Positions 36,920 through 45,119 of a stretch of DNA of 64,000 nucleotides are shown here, one piece after another. The notes below the pieces were generated by a model. That model saw only the letters and a list, made by a program, of their open reading frames with translations. It did not search any database and was not told the origin of the DNA. Each line of letters begins with the position of its first letter. The first letter of the stretch is position 1. Source of the stretch: Rickettsiella endosymbiont of Miltochrista miniata (GTDB lineage Bacteria > Pseudomonadota > Gammaproteobacteria > Diplorickettsiales > Diplorickettsiaceae); contig NZ_OZ035017.1 of the NCBI RefSeq assembly GCF_964031245.1, positions 837,402 to 901,401 on the forward strand. The letters are read 5' to 3'. Made by a program: the position numbers and the translations under genes.

Positions 36920-37701
36920 TTGACTCACATTGCCATCTGGATCGTCTCGATCTAGATTATTTTAAACAAGACTTAAAGGGTTGTTTGGATTTTGCCAGAG
37001 AAGAAGGCGTCATGCATTTTCTGTGTGTATGCATTGATTTAGCCAATTTCCCGGCGGTGTTAACGATTGCTGAACAGTTTACCGATGTTTCTGCGTCCGT
37101 CGGTGTGCATCCCACCGAACAAGTGGCTGAAGAAGCGACATTGAATGAATTGATTAAGCTTGCACAGCATCCCTGCGTTGTCGCTATAGGCGAAACAGGC
37201 TTAGATTATTATCGTGAAAATACGCAAAAAGAATGCCAACAACAACGCTTTCGTCAACATATTCGCGCCGCCATTGCTGTGAATAAACCGCTTATTGTGC
37301 ATACGCGACAAGCGCGCGAAGACACTTTACGTATCTTAAAAGAAGAGGGTGCCCACCAAGTGGGCGGCGTATTGCATTGTTTTACCGAAGATTTAGCTAT
37401 GGCGGAAGCGGCCATTAAAGAGAATAATTTTTATATTTCTTTTTCCGGAATTTTAACCTTTAAAAATGCCGCTGACTTAAAATCCATCGCGCAAACATTA
37501 CCCTTGGAACGCCTGTTAATTGAAACCGATGCCCCTTATTTAGCGCCACATCCGTTTCGCGGTAAGCCAAATCAGCCCGCGTATGTGCGTTATGTTGCCG
37601 AATGTTTAGCCGAATTGCGTGATTGTGCGTTAGATGAAATTGCCGAACAAACCACCACTAATTTTTTTAATTTATTTAAGCAAGCACAACGTAGCGAGTA
37701 A
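36913..37701 (+). CDS. tatD: TatD-family metal-dependent hydrolase
   Basis: A 262-residue TIM-barrel hydrolase of the TatD/YcfH family (DNase or exonuclease activity in characterised members). Metal ligands: His-x-His in DSHCHLDRLD, Glu in AIGETGLDYYRE, His in PLIVHTRQA and LHCFTE, and Asp in IETDAPYLAPHPFRGKPN. In gammaproteobacteria this gene (ycfH) closes the tmk-holB cluster, as here. It is followed by a long repeat composite. Confidence 0.93.
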   Translation: MLVDSHCHLDRLDLDYFKQDLKGCLDFAREEGVMHFLCVCIDLANFPAVLTIAEQFTDVSASVGVHPTEQVAEEATLNELIKLAQHPCVVAIGETGLDYYRENTQKECQQQRFRQHIRAAIAVNKPLIVHTRQAREDTLRILKEEGAHQVGGVLHCFTEDLAMAEAAIKENNFYISFSGILTFKNAADLKSIAQTLPLERLLIETDAPYLAPHPFRGKPNQPAYVRYVAECLAELRDCALDEIAEQTTTNFFNLFKQAQRSE

Positions 37702-37710
37702 CGACTTAAT

Positions 37711-37854
37711 CGTCATTGCGAGTACGTAGAATATTGATCGTCATTGCGAGCGCGTAGAATATTGATCGTCATTGCGAGCGCGTAGCGCGCGGCAATCCAG
37801 GAATATGAAATTGTGGATGGCCACGCTCATTACATTCTCGCTCGCCATGACGGT
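37711..37854. repeat. Stepwise repeat composite: two 28-base partial units, full A, inverted B
   Basis: Units at 37711-37738 and 37739-37766 differ at two bases and share CGTCATTGCGAG and the tail GTAGAATATTGAT. A full A copy runs 37767-37799 and an inverted B copy 37815-37854. This is the clearest example of the laddered partial-unit structure. Confidence 0.9.
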
Positions 37855-37900
37855 GATTTTTTATATTAATTTCTAATACCCGCTAAGAGAGAGACGTTTA

Positions 37901-39409
37901 ATGATACGCATATGTACTTTTTTTCTGTTGTTACTGAGCGGTAGTTTATGCGTGGCAGAAACCGATGCGTCGCACGCAACGGCTGCGTACTATCATTCAA
38001 TACTGACTCAACCGAAAAAATTAAGCGTTTTTTTGCAGGCGATGCCGAAAGGCGGTGATCTGCATAATCATCTTGGCGGTGTGAGTATGGCAGAAAATAT
38101 GTTGCGCTATGCGAAACACGATGATCTCTGTGTCAATGCTAAAAGTTCTGTTGTGCAGAATGATCTTAGTTGTCCGCAACAATATAGTATCGCGCAGATC
38201 CAAAAATTCCCAACTTTGTATAATCAAACTATTGATGCGTGGTCGATGCGTCATTTCCGACCCGGGAAAGAATCGGGACATGATCATTTTTTTGCGACGT
38301 TTGAAAAATATTTACCTATTTTGATGAAGCATCGTGCCGAGATGTTGAATGAAGCAGTGGAAAGAGCATGCCGAGAAAATCTACTGTATCTGGAACTCAT
38401 GATCATGCCGGATGACGATAAGTCTGGATTATTAGGCAGTAAGCTCGAATGGGATGATAATTTAAGTCGCTTACGTGAAAAGCTTTTAAAAACAGGAGTT
38501 ATTCCTATCGTCTTGGATATTTCTAAGCAATTCGATAGTTACCAAAAGCACATGCAAGGATTTTTGACTGGACCCGGTAAGCAGTTGTGCCCCAATTTTA
38601 CATTACGTTATTTATATCAAGTATTACGCGAACAACCACCAGCGCAAGTGTTTGCGCAGCTATTAACCGGTTTCGAATTGGCGAGCCGCGATCCACGTGT
38701 CGTAGGGATTAATTTAGTGCAAGCGGAAGATGGAAAAATATCCATGCGCGACTATAGCTTGCAGATGCGGATGCTGGGGTTTTTGCACTATTTATATCCG
38801 CGCGTAAAAATTAGTTTACACGCTGGAGAATTGGTTCCCGGTTTGGTGCCACAGTGTGGTTTACGTTTTCATATCCGTGAAGCCGTAGAAATAGCGCATG
38901 CGAATCGGATTGGTCACGGCGTGGATATTCGTCATGAAGATCATGCGGCGCAATTAATGCAGGAAATGGCTAAAAAGCGGATATTAGTTGAAATTAACCT
39001 CAGTAGTAATGCAGCAATCTTGAACGTTAAGGGTCGACAACATCCGATACTACTGTATAGACAACATCACGTACCTGTGGCTTTATCTACGGATGATGAA
39101 GGTGTATTAAGAACCAATCTGACTGAGCAATTCAAACTAGCGGTTTTAAACTATCATTTTACTTATTCGACCTTAAAACAATTAGCACGTAACAGTATTC
39201 AGTATAGCTTTTTACCCGGGGTGAGTTTATGGCAAGATGCCAATTATCAACATCCGGTTTTGTCTTGTAGGGATAGTTTACGCACCGGTAAACTGTTTTC
39301 CACTTGTCAACGTTTCTTGGCTAGCAGTGAAAAAGCCAATACCCAATGGAAATTAGAACAACAATTTTTAAAATTTGAACAAACCTTTATGAAACCGCAC
39401 TGTTATTAA
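37901..39409 (+). CDS. Secreted adenosine deaminase-like protein
   Basis: A 502-residue protein of the adenosine/AMP deaminase superfamily, nearer the secreted ADGF type than the cytosolic enzyme. A signal peptide (MIRICTFFLLLLSGSLCVAE) precedes the mature chain. Zinc and catalytic motifs are present: GDLHNHLGG (His55, His57), ISLHAGELVPG, RIGHGVDIRHE and ALSTDDEGVLRTNL. It should deaminate adenosine to inosine in the periplasm or outside the cell; purine scavenging or damping of host adenosine signals are both possible. GAGAGA precedes ATG. It is flanked by repeats on both sides and has no operon partner. Confidence 0.88.
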   Translation: MIRICTFFLLLLSGSLCVAETDASHATAAYYHSILTQPKKLSVFLQAMPKGGDLHNHLGGVSMAENMLRYAKHDDLCVNAKSSVVQNDLSCPQQYSIAQIQKFPTLYNQTIDAWSMRHFRPGKESGHDHFFATFEKYLPILMKHRAEMLNEAVERACRENLLYLELMIMPDDDKSGLLGSKLEWDDNLSRLREKLLKTGVIPIVLDISKQFDSYQKHMQGFLTGPGKQLCPNFTLRYLYQVLREQPPAQVFAQLLTGFELASRDPRVVGINLVQAEDGKISMRDYSLQMRMLGFLHYLYPRVKISLHAGELVPGLVPQCGLRFHIREAVEIAHANRIGHGVDIRHEDHAAQLMQEMAKKRILVEINLSSNAAILNVKGRQHPILLYRQHHVPVALSTDDEGVLRTNLTEQFKLAVLNYHFTYSTLKQLARNSIQYSFLPGVSLWQDANYQHPVLSCRDSLRTGKLFSTCQRFLASSEKANTQWKLEQQFLKFEQTFMKPHCY

Positions 39410-39412
39410 TCA

Positions 39413-39499
39413 TCGTCATGGCGAGCGAATGTAATGAGCGTGGCATCCACAATTTCATACTTCCTAGATTGCCACGCACCTACGGTGCTCGCAATGACG
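39413..39499. repeat. Family B followed by inverted family A repeat
   Basis: B copy at 39413-39447 (with GGCATCC, one base short of the usual GGCCATCC) and an A copy at 39464-39499 of the CACCTACGGTGCTCG variant. Confidence 0.85.
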
Positions 39500-39510
39500 A
39501 TATTATAGTG

Positions 39511-39584
39511 AAAAAAAGATGGCAGAAGCGATACCACTAAATAAAGCCATTAATCAAATAAGTGAGTGGGTTTGTTCCATTAAA
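39511..39584. repeat. Duplicated 3' tail of the LpxO-like gene (upstream copy)
   Basis: About 74 bases starting AAAAAAAGATGGCAGAAGCG match the 3' end of the hydroxylase gene at 40271-40342 with a few substitutions and single-base indels. The two copies are direct repeats about 760 bases apart and bracket the toxin-antitoxin pair. The upstream copy is a non-coding remnant. Confidence 0.8.
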
Positions 39585-39634
39585 TAGCCAAGGATACTTT
39601 TGACAAAAGTAGCACAATGTGATACATTTAAAAC

Positions 39635-39946
39635 ATGGAAGAAAATAAGTCAAATTATGAGTTTTCAGCAGAAAAAAACCAGCAGCTCATAAGCGAGCGA
39701 GGTATTAGCTTTGAAGAAGCGATTGCCGCAATAGAGGAGGGGTTGATACTAGATATAATACCTCACCCTAATTCCGCTAAATATCCCAATCAAATGATAT
39801 ATATAGTGAACATCAATAACTATGTATGCTTAGTTCCTTTTGTTAGAAAGGATAAAAATACAATTTTTTTAAAGACTATTTTCTTTCACCGAAAATTAAC
39901 TAAGCAATATTTACGAGGTAAAAAGCATGAAAAAGACAAAGAGTAA
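39635..39946 (+). CDS. Toxin of a type II toxin-antitoxin pair (BrnT/DUF4258-like)
   Basis: A 103-residue small basic protein. It starts with FSAEKNQQLISERGISFEEA, continues LDIIPHPNSAKYPNQMIYIV and NYVCLVPFVRKD and ends IFLKTIFFHRKLTKQYLRGK. This pattern, a sheet with a KN-x-LI-x-RGISFE start and a terminal helix after the FLKTI strand, is common for RNase-type toxins paired with COG5304-like antitoxins. The predicted target (mRNA) comes from BrnT relatives. It overlaps the antitoxin gene by 20 bases, as usual in such pairs, though here toxin comes first. Confidence 0.75.
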   Translation: MEENKSNYEFSAEKNQQLISERGISFEEAIAAIEEGLILDIIPHPNSAKYPNQMIYIVNINNYVCLVPFVRKDKNTIFLKTIFFHRKLTKQYLRGKKHEKDKE

Positions 39947-40238
39947 TAGGTTTGATAGTAAGCTAGATAAAGAAGAACAAGCCATGAGTGATGCTATTGA
40001 TAAGGCTCTTGACCGCGGGAAACTAAAAAGTATTAAAAATCTCAAAAAAGAAATGAATTTAGCTAGAGAAGCTGCTGCTAACTTTCAGCGTAAGGATGCT
40101 CGGGTAACACTTCGTCTTTCAAGTGGTGATTTGGAACGCCTGAAACAAAAAGCAGCTTATAAAGGCTTGCCTTATCAAACCTTTATTGCCAGTGTTTTAC
40201 ATGAATACGCTGCAGGACATTTCATAGAAGCGGCTTAA
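39927..40238 (+). CDS. CopG-type ribbon-helix-helix antitoxin
   Basis: This 103-residue protein has a charged helical N-terminal half (toxin-binding region) and a C-terminal ribbon-helix-helix domain: the strand ARVTLRLSSGDL, helix ERLKQKAAYKGLPY and helix QTFIASVLHEYAAG. It should neutralise the upstream toxin and repress the pair by binding the operator near 39600. It ends 24 bases before the stop of the convergent LpxO-like gene. Confidence 0.8.
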   Translation: MKKTKSNRFDSKLDKEEQAMSDAIDKALDRGKLKSIKNLKKEMNLAREAAANFQRKDARVTLRLSSGDLERLKQKAAYKGLPYQTFIASVLHEYAAGHFIEAA

Positions 40239-40261
40239 AACTTAGATACCATTCGGTCCGA

Positions 40262-41164
40262 TTAAAATGCAAAAAAGATGGCAGAAGCGATACCACCAAA
40301 TAAAGCCCATTTAATCAAATAATAAGTGGGTTTATTCCATTGTTTAATGCGCTTGCCGACGCGGCGAATAAAATAAACATATTTAAAGATGCGATTCACA
40401 CCACCTGTATCATCGGTTTCATCATTCGGTGCCGCGGCAGCGCTCATTAAATAACGACCCATGAAATAATTAAATTTTTGTGCCCAACGGTATTTTAAGG
40501 GTCGTTCAATATCGCAAAATAGGATTAAACGATTTTGACCGCTGATGTTCTCGGCATAATGAATATAGGTTTCGTCAAAAATGACGCCTTCACCATCGCG
40601 CCAACTATAGAGTGAGCCATCAACATTAATATAACAGCGATCATCATTCGGTGTCATTAAACCTAAGTGATAGCGTAGGGAGCCAGCGTAGGGGTCACGA
40701 TGGCGTGGTAAACGGCTTTTATCAGGTAATTCCGCAAACATCGCCGCTTTAACCGAGGGTAGTGTTTTTAATAGCGCAGTGGTTTTCGGGCAGTGAATTG
40801 CCGCAGAAGGATGGTGACTGTTATACCATTTCAGATAAAAGCGTTTCCAACCGGTTCTGAAAAAAGAATTAAATCCCGCATCATCATACTTTTCGGAGGC
40901 TTTAACGTGTTGTTGAGCTAAAAGATTCATGCCTTCTTCGCGTATCAGTTGCCAATTTTGGCGTAAGATTTCTAATTCAGGAAAATCTTCCAGTTTTAGA
41001 TAGGGTGTGCTGGGCACAGCCGAAAACAGGTACATAAAGGCATTTAGCGGCGCAAAAAAAGTCGAATGATCGGAAAGCTGGCGCCAAAATGGATAGCGCT
41101 CTATTCCGCGTCGGTGGATATAAAAAACACAGGCTGCAAATAAAATAACGATGATATACTTCAT
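40262..41164 (-). CDS. LpxO-like aspartyl/asparaginyl beta-hydroxylase family protein
   Basis: An Fe(II)/2-oxoglutarate dioxygenase. Relatives called LpxO hydroxylate lipid A acyl chains at the inner membrane. This is 300 residues from ATG at 41164 (AGAGAAG upstream; the 16-residue N-terminal extension to 41212 lacks a good site). An N-terminal membrane helix (MKYIIVILFAACVFYIHRR) precedes the catalytic domain with the metal ligands in LPRHRDPYAGSLRYHLGL and EGVIFDETYIHYAEN and the 2-oxoglutarate Arg in NRLILFCDIERP. Another hydrophobic helix ends the protein (LIKWALFGGIASAIFFAF). It is divergent from the GT39 gene. Its last 72 bases are duplicated upstream of the toxin-antitoxin pair. Confidence 0.85.
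   Translation of the reverse strand: MKYIIVILFAACVFYIHRRGIERYPFWRQLSDHSTFFAPLNAFMYLFSAVPSTPYLKLEDFPELEILRQNWQLIREEGMNLLAQQHVKASEKYDDAGFNSFFRTGWKRFYLKWYNSHHPSAAIHCPKTTALLKTLPSVKAAMFAELPDKSRLPRHRDPYAGSLRYHLGLMTPNDDRCYINVDGSLYSWRDGEGVIFDETYIHYAENISGQNRLILFCDIERPLKYRWAQKFNYFMGRYLMSAAAAPNDETDDTGGVNRIFKYVYFIRRVGKRIKQWNKPTYYLIKWALFGGIASAIFFAF
40271..40342. repeat. Duplicated gene tail (in-gene copy)
   Basis: Partner of the repeat at 39511-39584; this copy is the coding 3' end of the hydroxylase gene. Confidence 0.8.
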
Positions 41165-41340
41165 TAAAATTTCTTCTCTTAGCGCATGAACGTGAAAATA
41201 TCGAGCCTTCAAGCCCCGAAATCAATACCTGAATTAAAAAGGAAAATGTTTAGTTTGTACAGCGTATCTTGTTTTTATATTGGGCTAAGGTTAGTATCGG
41301 CACAGTTTCTTTTATTTACAATATCTACTAAAAATAACAA

Positions 41341-42843
41341 GTGAAACACTCTTTTTCTCCAGCAACCCGCGTTGCTATAGCCCTTTTTTGCGTACTGGCT
41401 ATTAAATTCCTGTTGGCTAGCTTTATTCCTATTACTGCGGATGAAGCCTATTATGCCATATGGGGTGCTTATCTGAGTGGCGGCGGGTATGATCATCCGC
41501 CGATGATAGGGTTTGTTTTATACCCGCTGTTGCAATTCGGTCATCATGCCTTGACGCTACGCTTACCGGCTATCTTTACCAGTCTTATAGTGGGTATGGT
41601 TACTTATCTCTATCTAAAAAAAGATGACCCAGAGCGCGCGGCTATGGCCAGCATCCTATTAATGATTGCACCGATTAGCCTATTCAATATCATCGTTACT
41701 ACGGATACACCTTTATTTATATTTTCCTTTTTATCCGTGATGTGCGTGTTACAGGCGTTAAGGAATAATGATGACTGGCGTTGGTTTGCTCTCGGTGGAT
41801 TGTTTTTGGGTTTGGCTTTTTTCTCAAAATATTTTGCTTGTTTATTAGGCTTAGCGTATGCGGTGTATTTTCTTTTTGTTGCACCGAGTCGCGCGCGCCT
41901 CATCGGTTTAGGTTTATTGGCTTTATTTACGCTGCCTTTCGCCTTACAGAATATTTATTGGAATTACCAACATGATTGGTCAAATATTTTATTTAATATT
42001 TACAATCGAAACCATGATATGGGTTTTAGTCTTAAGACACTGTTCGGATATGTGCTTATTTTACTGTATCTGATTACACCGCCGCTAGTATTAGCGGTGG
42101 CAAAATTTCCTAAGCAGCAATTAAAGCAACAACCTTTATTTTATTTCTTTTTTATACCGCTGTTAATATTTTTCTTGTTGAGTAGTGTTAAACCGATAGG
42201 CTTACATTGGCCACTGGCATTTATTTCTTTCATTTATGTTTGGGCTGGGCTGTATTTAAGTACAGATAGCTTAAGAAAATTATTTAAATTTACGTTTTAT
42301 TGGACGGGTATACAGCTGATATTGATAGTTTGTTTACTACTTATTCCACTCAAGTCGATACAACAACGTAATGTTTTGGCTTTAAACTATAATAAGATCG
42401 TGTATTTTTTTCATCATAAGACCATCAATGGCTTACTGAAAGCAAAATATTCGCAACCGCTTATTTATGCAAGTCCTAATTACGCGGATGCTTGTTTATT
42501 TTTTTTCGACACGCATCATTATGCTTCGGTATTTTTGAAAGGTTCTTATCACGGTCGTGAAGATGATTTAATTACCAATTTCAAACATTTTAAAAATAAA
42601 AACTTTTTAATTTTTTCACGCACGCCTCTGATCTATAACGACTATAAGCCTTATTTTCAGCATTTGACATTGCATACTTTTTACTATGAAAAGGCTGCTT
42701 TTTATTATTTGCTCGGTACAAAATTTAATTATCCGGTCTATCGACAAAACATATTGAGGGCGATTAATGATACCTATTGGATCGACCCACCGTATTTACC
42801 GCATGCGCCGAGTTTTTTCTATTTAAAATACTTTAAAAACTAA
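41341..42843 (+). CDS. GT39-family membrane glycosyltransferase (ArnT/PMT-like)
   Basis: A 500-residue polytopic membrane protein. The N-terminal catalytic signature is ITADEAYYAIWGAYL (Asp-Glu after the first helix), then GGYDHPPMIGFVLY and VTTDTPLFIFSFLS, characteristic of glycosyltransferases that use polyprenyl-phosphate sugars, such as ArnT on lipid A. About ten hydrophobic helices follow, with a short soluble C-terminal domain. The acceptor cannot be told from sequence; lipid A is plausible because an LpxO-like gene is divergently transcribed 176 bases away. Start GTG. Confidence 0.85.
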   Translation: MKHSFSPATRVAIALFCVLAIKFLLASFIPITADEAYYAIWGAYLSGGGYDHPPMIGFVLYPLLQFGHHALTLRLPAIFTSLIVGMVTYLYLKKDDPERAAMASILLMIAPISLFNIIVTTDTPLFIFSFLSVMCVLQALRNNDDWRWFALGGLFLGLAFFSKYFACLLGLAYAVYFLFVAPSRARLIGLGLLALFTLPFALQNIYWNYQHDWSNILFNIYNRNHDMGFSLKTLFGYVLILLYLITPPLVLAVAKFPKQQLKQQPLFYFFFIPLLIFFLLSSVKPIGLHWPLAFISFIYVWAGLYLSTDSLRKLFKFTFYWTGIQLILIVCLLLIPLKSIQQRNVLALNYNKIVYFFHHKTINGLLKAKYSQPLIYASPNYADACLFFFDTHHYASVFLKGSYHGREDDLITNFKHFKNKNFLIFSRTPLIYNDYKPYFQHLTLHTFYYEKAAFYYLLGTKFNYPVYRQNILRAINDTYWIDPPYLPHAPSFFYLKYFKN

Positions 42844-42849
42844 AGGCCC

Positions 42850-42957
42850 CGTCATGGCGAGGCCGAAACGTTAGTGAGGCCCGTGGCCATCTAGTTGGAT
42901 TGCCGCGCGCTACGCGCTCGCAATGACGATTAAAATTTTCTGCGCTCGCAATGACGA
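42850..42957. repeat. Variant B, full A and half A repeats
   Basis: A longer B-type unit (CGTCATGGCGAGGCCGAAACG...CGTGGCCATC) at 42850-42891, A at 42896-42929 and a right half A ending at 42957. They fill the space between the GT39 gene and folE. Confidence 0.85.
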
Positions 42958-42983
42958 AATAAATCTTGGTATGCTATGTAAAT

Positions 42984-43526
42984 TTAGACGACTAAGCTTA
43001 AAAACTCCGATCGCGTGCGTAAATCTTGTCGGAATAGACCGAGCATCACCGAGGTTTTCATCGAAGCTTTTTGTTTTTCAACACCACGCATCATCATACA
43101 CAGATGTTTGGCTTCAATAATGATAGCAACGCCTTTGGCATCTAATACTTTCATCAAAGTATCAGCGATTTGACGGGTTAAGTTTTCTTGAATCTGTAAA
43201 CGTCGTGCATAAAAATTAATAATACGCGATATTTTTGATAAGCCTATGATCTTTCCGTTCGGAATATAGGCGATATGACAGACGCCGATAAAAGGTAATA
43301 AGTGATGTTCACATAGCGAATATAATTCGATGTCTTTGACTAAGATCATTTCTTCCATCGCTGAGCGAAATACTGCGCCATTTAAAATGTCATCTAAAGA
43401 TTCACGCGAACCACTGGTTAAATAACGTAAGGATTTAGCGACGCGTAACGGCGTGTTTTTTAATCCTTCGCGTTCCGTGTCTTCTCCGAGCGCGCTTAGA
43501 ATTGCTTTAATATGCTTTTCCATCAT
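42984..43526 (-). CDS. folE: GTP cyclohydrolase I
   Basis: FolE converts GTP to dihydroneopterin triphosphate, the first step of tetrahydrofolate synthesis. The 180-residue protein has [19 protein letters not shown], the zinc ligands in [14 protein letters not shown] and [12 protein letters not shown], and [20 protein letters not shown]. Length is typical of the bacterial form. The start may be either of two adjacent ATGs. It lies 30 bases downstream of metQ on the same strand and may be read from the metNIQ transcript. Confidence 0.95.
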   Translation of the reverse strand: MMEKHIKAILSALGEDTEREGLKNTPLRVAKSLRYLTSGSRESLDDILNGAVFRSAMEEMILVKDIELYSLCEHHLLPFIGVCHIAYIPNGKIIGLSKISRIINFYARRLQIQENLTRQIADTLMKVLDAKGVAIIIEAKHLCMMMRGVEKQKASMKTSVMLGLFRQDLRTRSEFLSLVV

Positions 43527-43556
43527 GTATCTTCTTATTAAGTTTAATTTGGCGAG

Positions 43557-44357
43557 CTACTTCCAAGCTGGAATGGCTGACCCATGAAATAATTTATCTG
43601 CGGCGGCTAAAACCTCAGGGGAGTGTATGGCCTTAATTAAATTAATAAATTTAGGATTATTTTTATCGCTAGCGTTGACCACTAATAGATTAGCATAAAT
43701 AGAGTTTCGACCTTCACTAAATAACGCATTTTGCTGTGGATAAAGATGCGCCAGAGCCGCATAGTTAGCATTAATCACCGCTAAATCAACATCGGCAAGT
43801 ACGCGCGGTAACTGCGCGGCATCCAGTTCTTTGATGTCTAATTGTTTAGGATTACTCCGGATATCGGCGGGTGTCATTAATGTGCCTTTGTGTATGTCCA
43901 GTGTCACTAAGCCGGCTTGACTCAATAACAACAAAGCTCGTGCCTCATTGCTCGGATCATTGGGAATCGCCACGCTGGCATGCGTTTTTAATTCGTTTAA
44001 ACGCTGGATTTTTACTGAATAGATAGCCATAGGATAAATAAATTCTTTGGCTATGGCGACCAATGGATAACCGCGGTTATGAATTTCGTCGCTTAAAAAA
44101 GTTTGATGTTGAAATAGATTAGCATCAAGACTACCGTCGTTTAATGCTCGGTTAGGTAGTGAGTAGTCGGAGAATTCAATAATTTTTATTTTTAAAGCAT
44201 AATCTCGTTGCGCCACTTGTTGTGCAACTTGCATGAGCTCTGTTTCTGGCCCGCTGATCGTACCTAAACGAATTTGATGTGGGTTTTCACGCTGATGGCA
44301 AGCGCTTATGCATAACATACTGCCGATTAGCAATAAATAAAGAATTTTTTTTAGCAT
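43557..44357 (-). CDS. metQ: D-methionine-binding lipoprotein
   Basis: The substrate-binding protein of a MetNIQ-type ABC importer. The 266-residue protein has a lipoprotein signal (LLLIGSMLCISAC, lipid-modified Cys20), then the NlpA-family fold: IRLGTISGPETELMQ, DYSLPNRALNDGSLDANLFQHQTFL, VAIPNDPSNEARALLLL and VNASDKNNPKF. It is anchored in the inner membrane facing the periplasm. A family A repeat separates it from metI, so its translation is not tightly coupled. Confidence 0.92.
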   Translation of the reverse strand: MLKKILYLLLIGSMLCISACHQRENPHQIRLGTISGPETELMQVAQQVAQRDYALKIKIIEFSDYSLPNRALNDGSLDANLFQHQTFLSDEIHNRGYPLVAIAKEFIYPMAIYSVKIQRLNELKTHASVAIPNDPSNEARALLLLSQAGLVTLDIHKGTLMTPADIRSNPKQLDIKELDAAQLPRVLADVDLAVINANYAALAHLYPQQNALFSEGRNSIYANLLVVNASDKNNPKFINLIKAIHSPEVLAAADKLFHGSAIPAWK

Positions 44358-44403
44358 CTTAAATAATTCCGAAACAACGTAGTAAAATTTTTAATTCCCA
44401 CCT

Positions 44404-44461
44404 CGTCATTGCGAGGCGCGTACCAAACCCGTCATTGCGAGCGCGTAGCGCGCGGCAATCT
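44404..44461. repeat. Family A composite inside the metNIQ operon
   Basis: A partial A unit (CGTCATTGCGAGGCGCG) and a full A copy (44430-44461) lie between metI and metQ, close to the metI stop. Confidence 0.85.
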
Positions 44462-44465
44462 AAGC

Positions 44466-45119
44466 TTAGTGATGGGTTAAGCGTTTTGTCCAATAATCTC
44501 CCAAATGTTGTGTGCCTTGGACCAAGGCGATAAGGATCAGGATAGTCATGATCATCACACCGGCATCGAAACGCTGATAACCGTAGCGTATCGCCAAATC
44601 ACCTAAGCCACCACCCCCGACTGCTCCTGCCATGGCTGAATAGCCTATTAAAGTAATCACGGTCGTGGTTAATGTGCCTACCATACCCGGTAGTGCTTCT
44701 GTCAGTAGAATAGCTGGGATTAATTGCCAAGTCGTAGCACCCATGGCGAGTCCGGTCTCAATTAAGCCGGGAGGTAATTGGTTGAGATTATTTTCGACCA
44801 TCCGTGCAAAAAATGGTACGGTGGCCAATGTTAATGGAACGATAGCAGCGCTGGTACCTATCGAAGTCCCGACTAACAATCGCGTAAAAGGAATAATGGC
44901 CAACATTAAAATAATAAATGGAATTGAACGTGCCATATTAACGATTAAAGATAAAGTTTTGTTAAATAACGGCATCGGCAATAAATTGGTTTGCCGTGTA
45001 CTAAATAACAATACACCCAAAGCTAATCCCAATAGCATAGCCAATAAGCCTGAAACCAACACCATATACAATGTTTCTCCCGTGGCGGTGAGTAATTCAA
45101 ACAATAGATTCGTCGACAT
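44466..45119 (-). CDS. metI: Methionine ABC transporter permease
   Basis: A 217-residue inner-membrane permease with about five hydrophobic helices and the cytoplasmic coupling motif IETGLAMGATTWQLIPAILL (EAA-type loop contacting MetN). SMAGAVGGGGLGDLAIRYGY is conserved in MetI. Its start overlaps the end of metN by 23 bases. Together with MetN and MetQ it forms the methionine importer, useful for a bacterium that may not make methionine. Confidence 0.93.
   Translation of the reverse strand: MSTNLLFELLTATGETLYMVLVSGLLAMLLGLALGVLLFSTRQTNLLPMPLFNKTLSLIVNMARSIPFIILMLAIIPFTRLLVGTSIGTSAAIVPLTLATVPFFARMVENNLNQLPPGLIETGLAMGATTWQLIPAILLTEALPGMVGTLTTTVITLIGYSAMAGAVGGGGLGDLAIRYGYQRFDAGVMIMTILILIALVQGTQHLGDYWTKRLTHH

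Noticed and set aside
39511..39584. Small gene or gene fragment upstream of the toxin
   Set aside because: It is a decayed copy of the 3' tail of the LpxO-like gene with frame-breaking indels.
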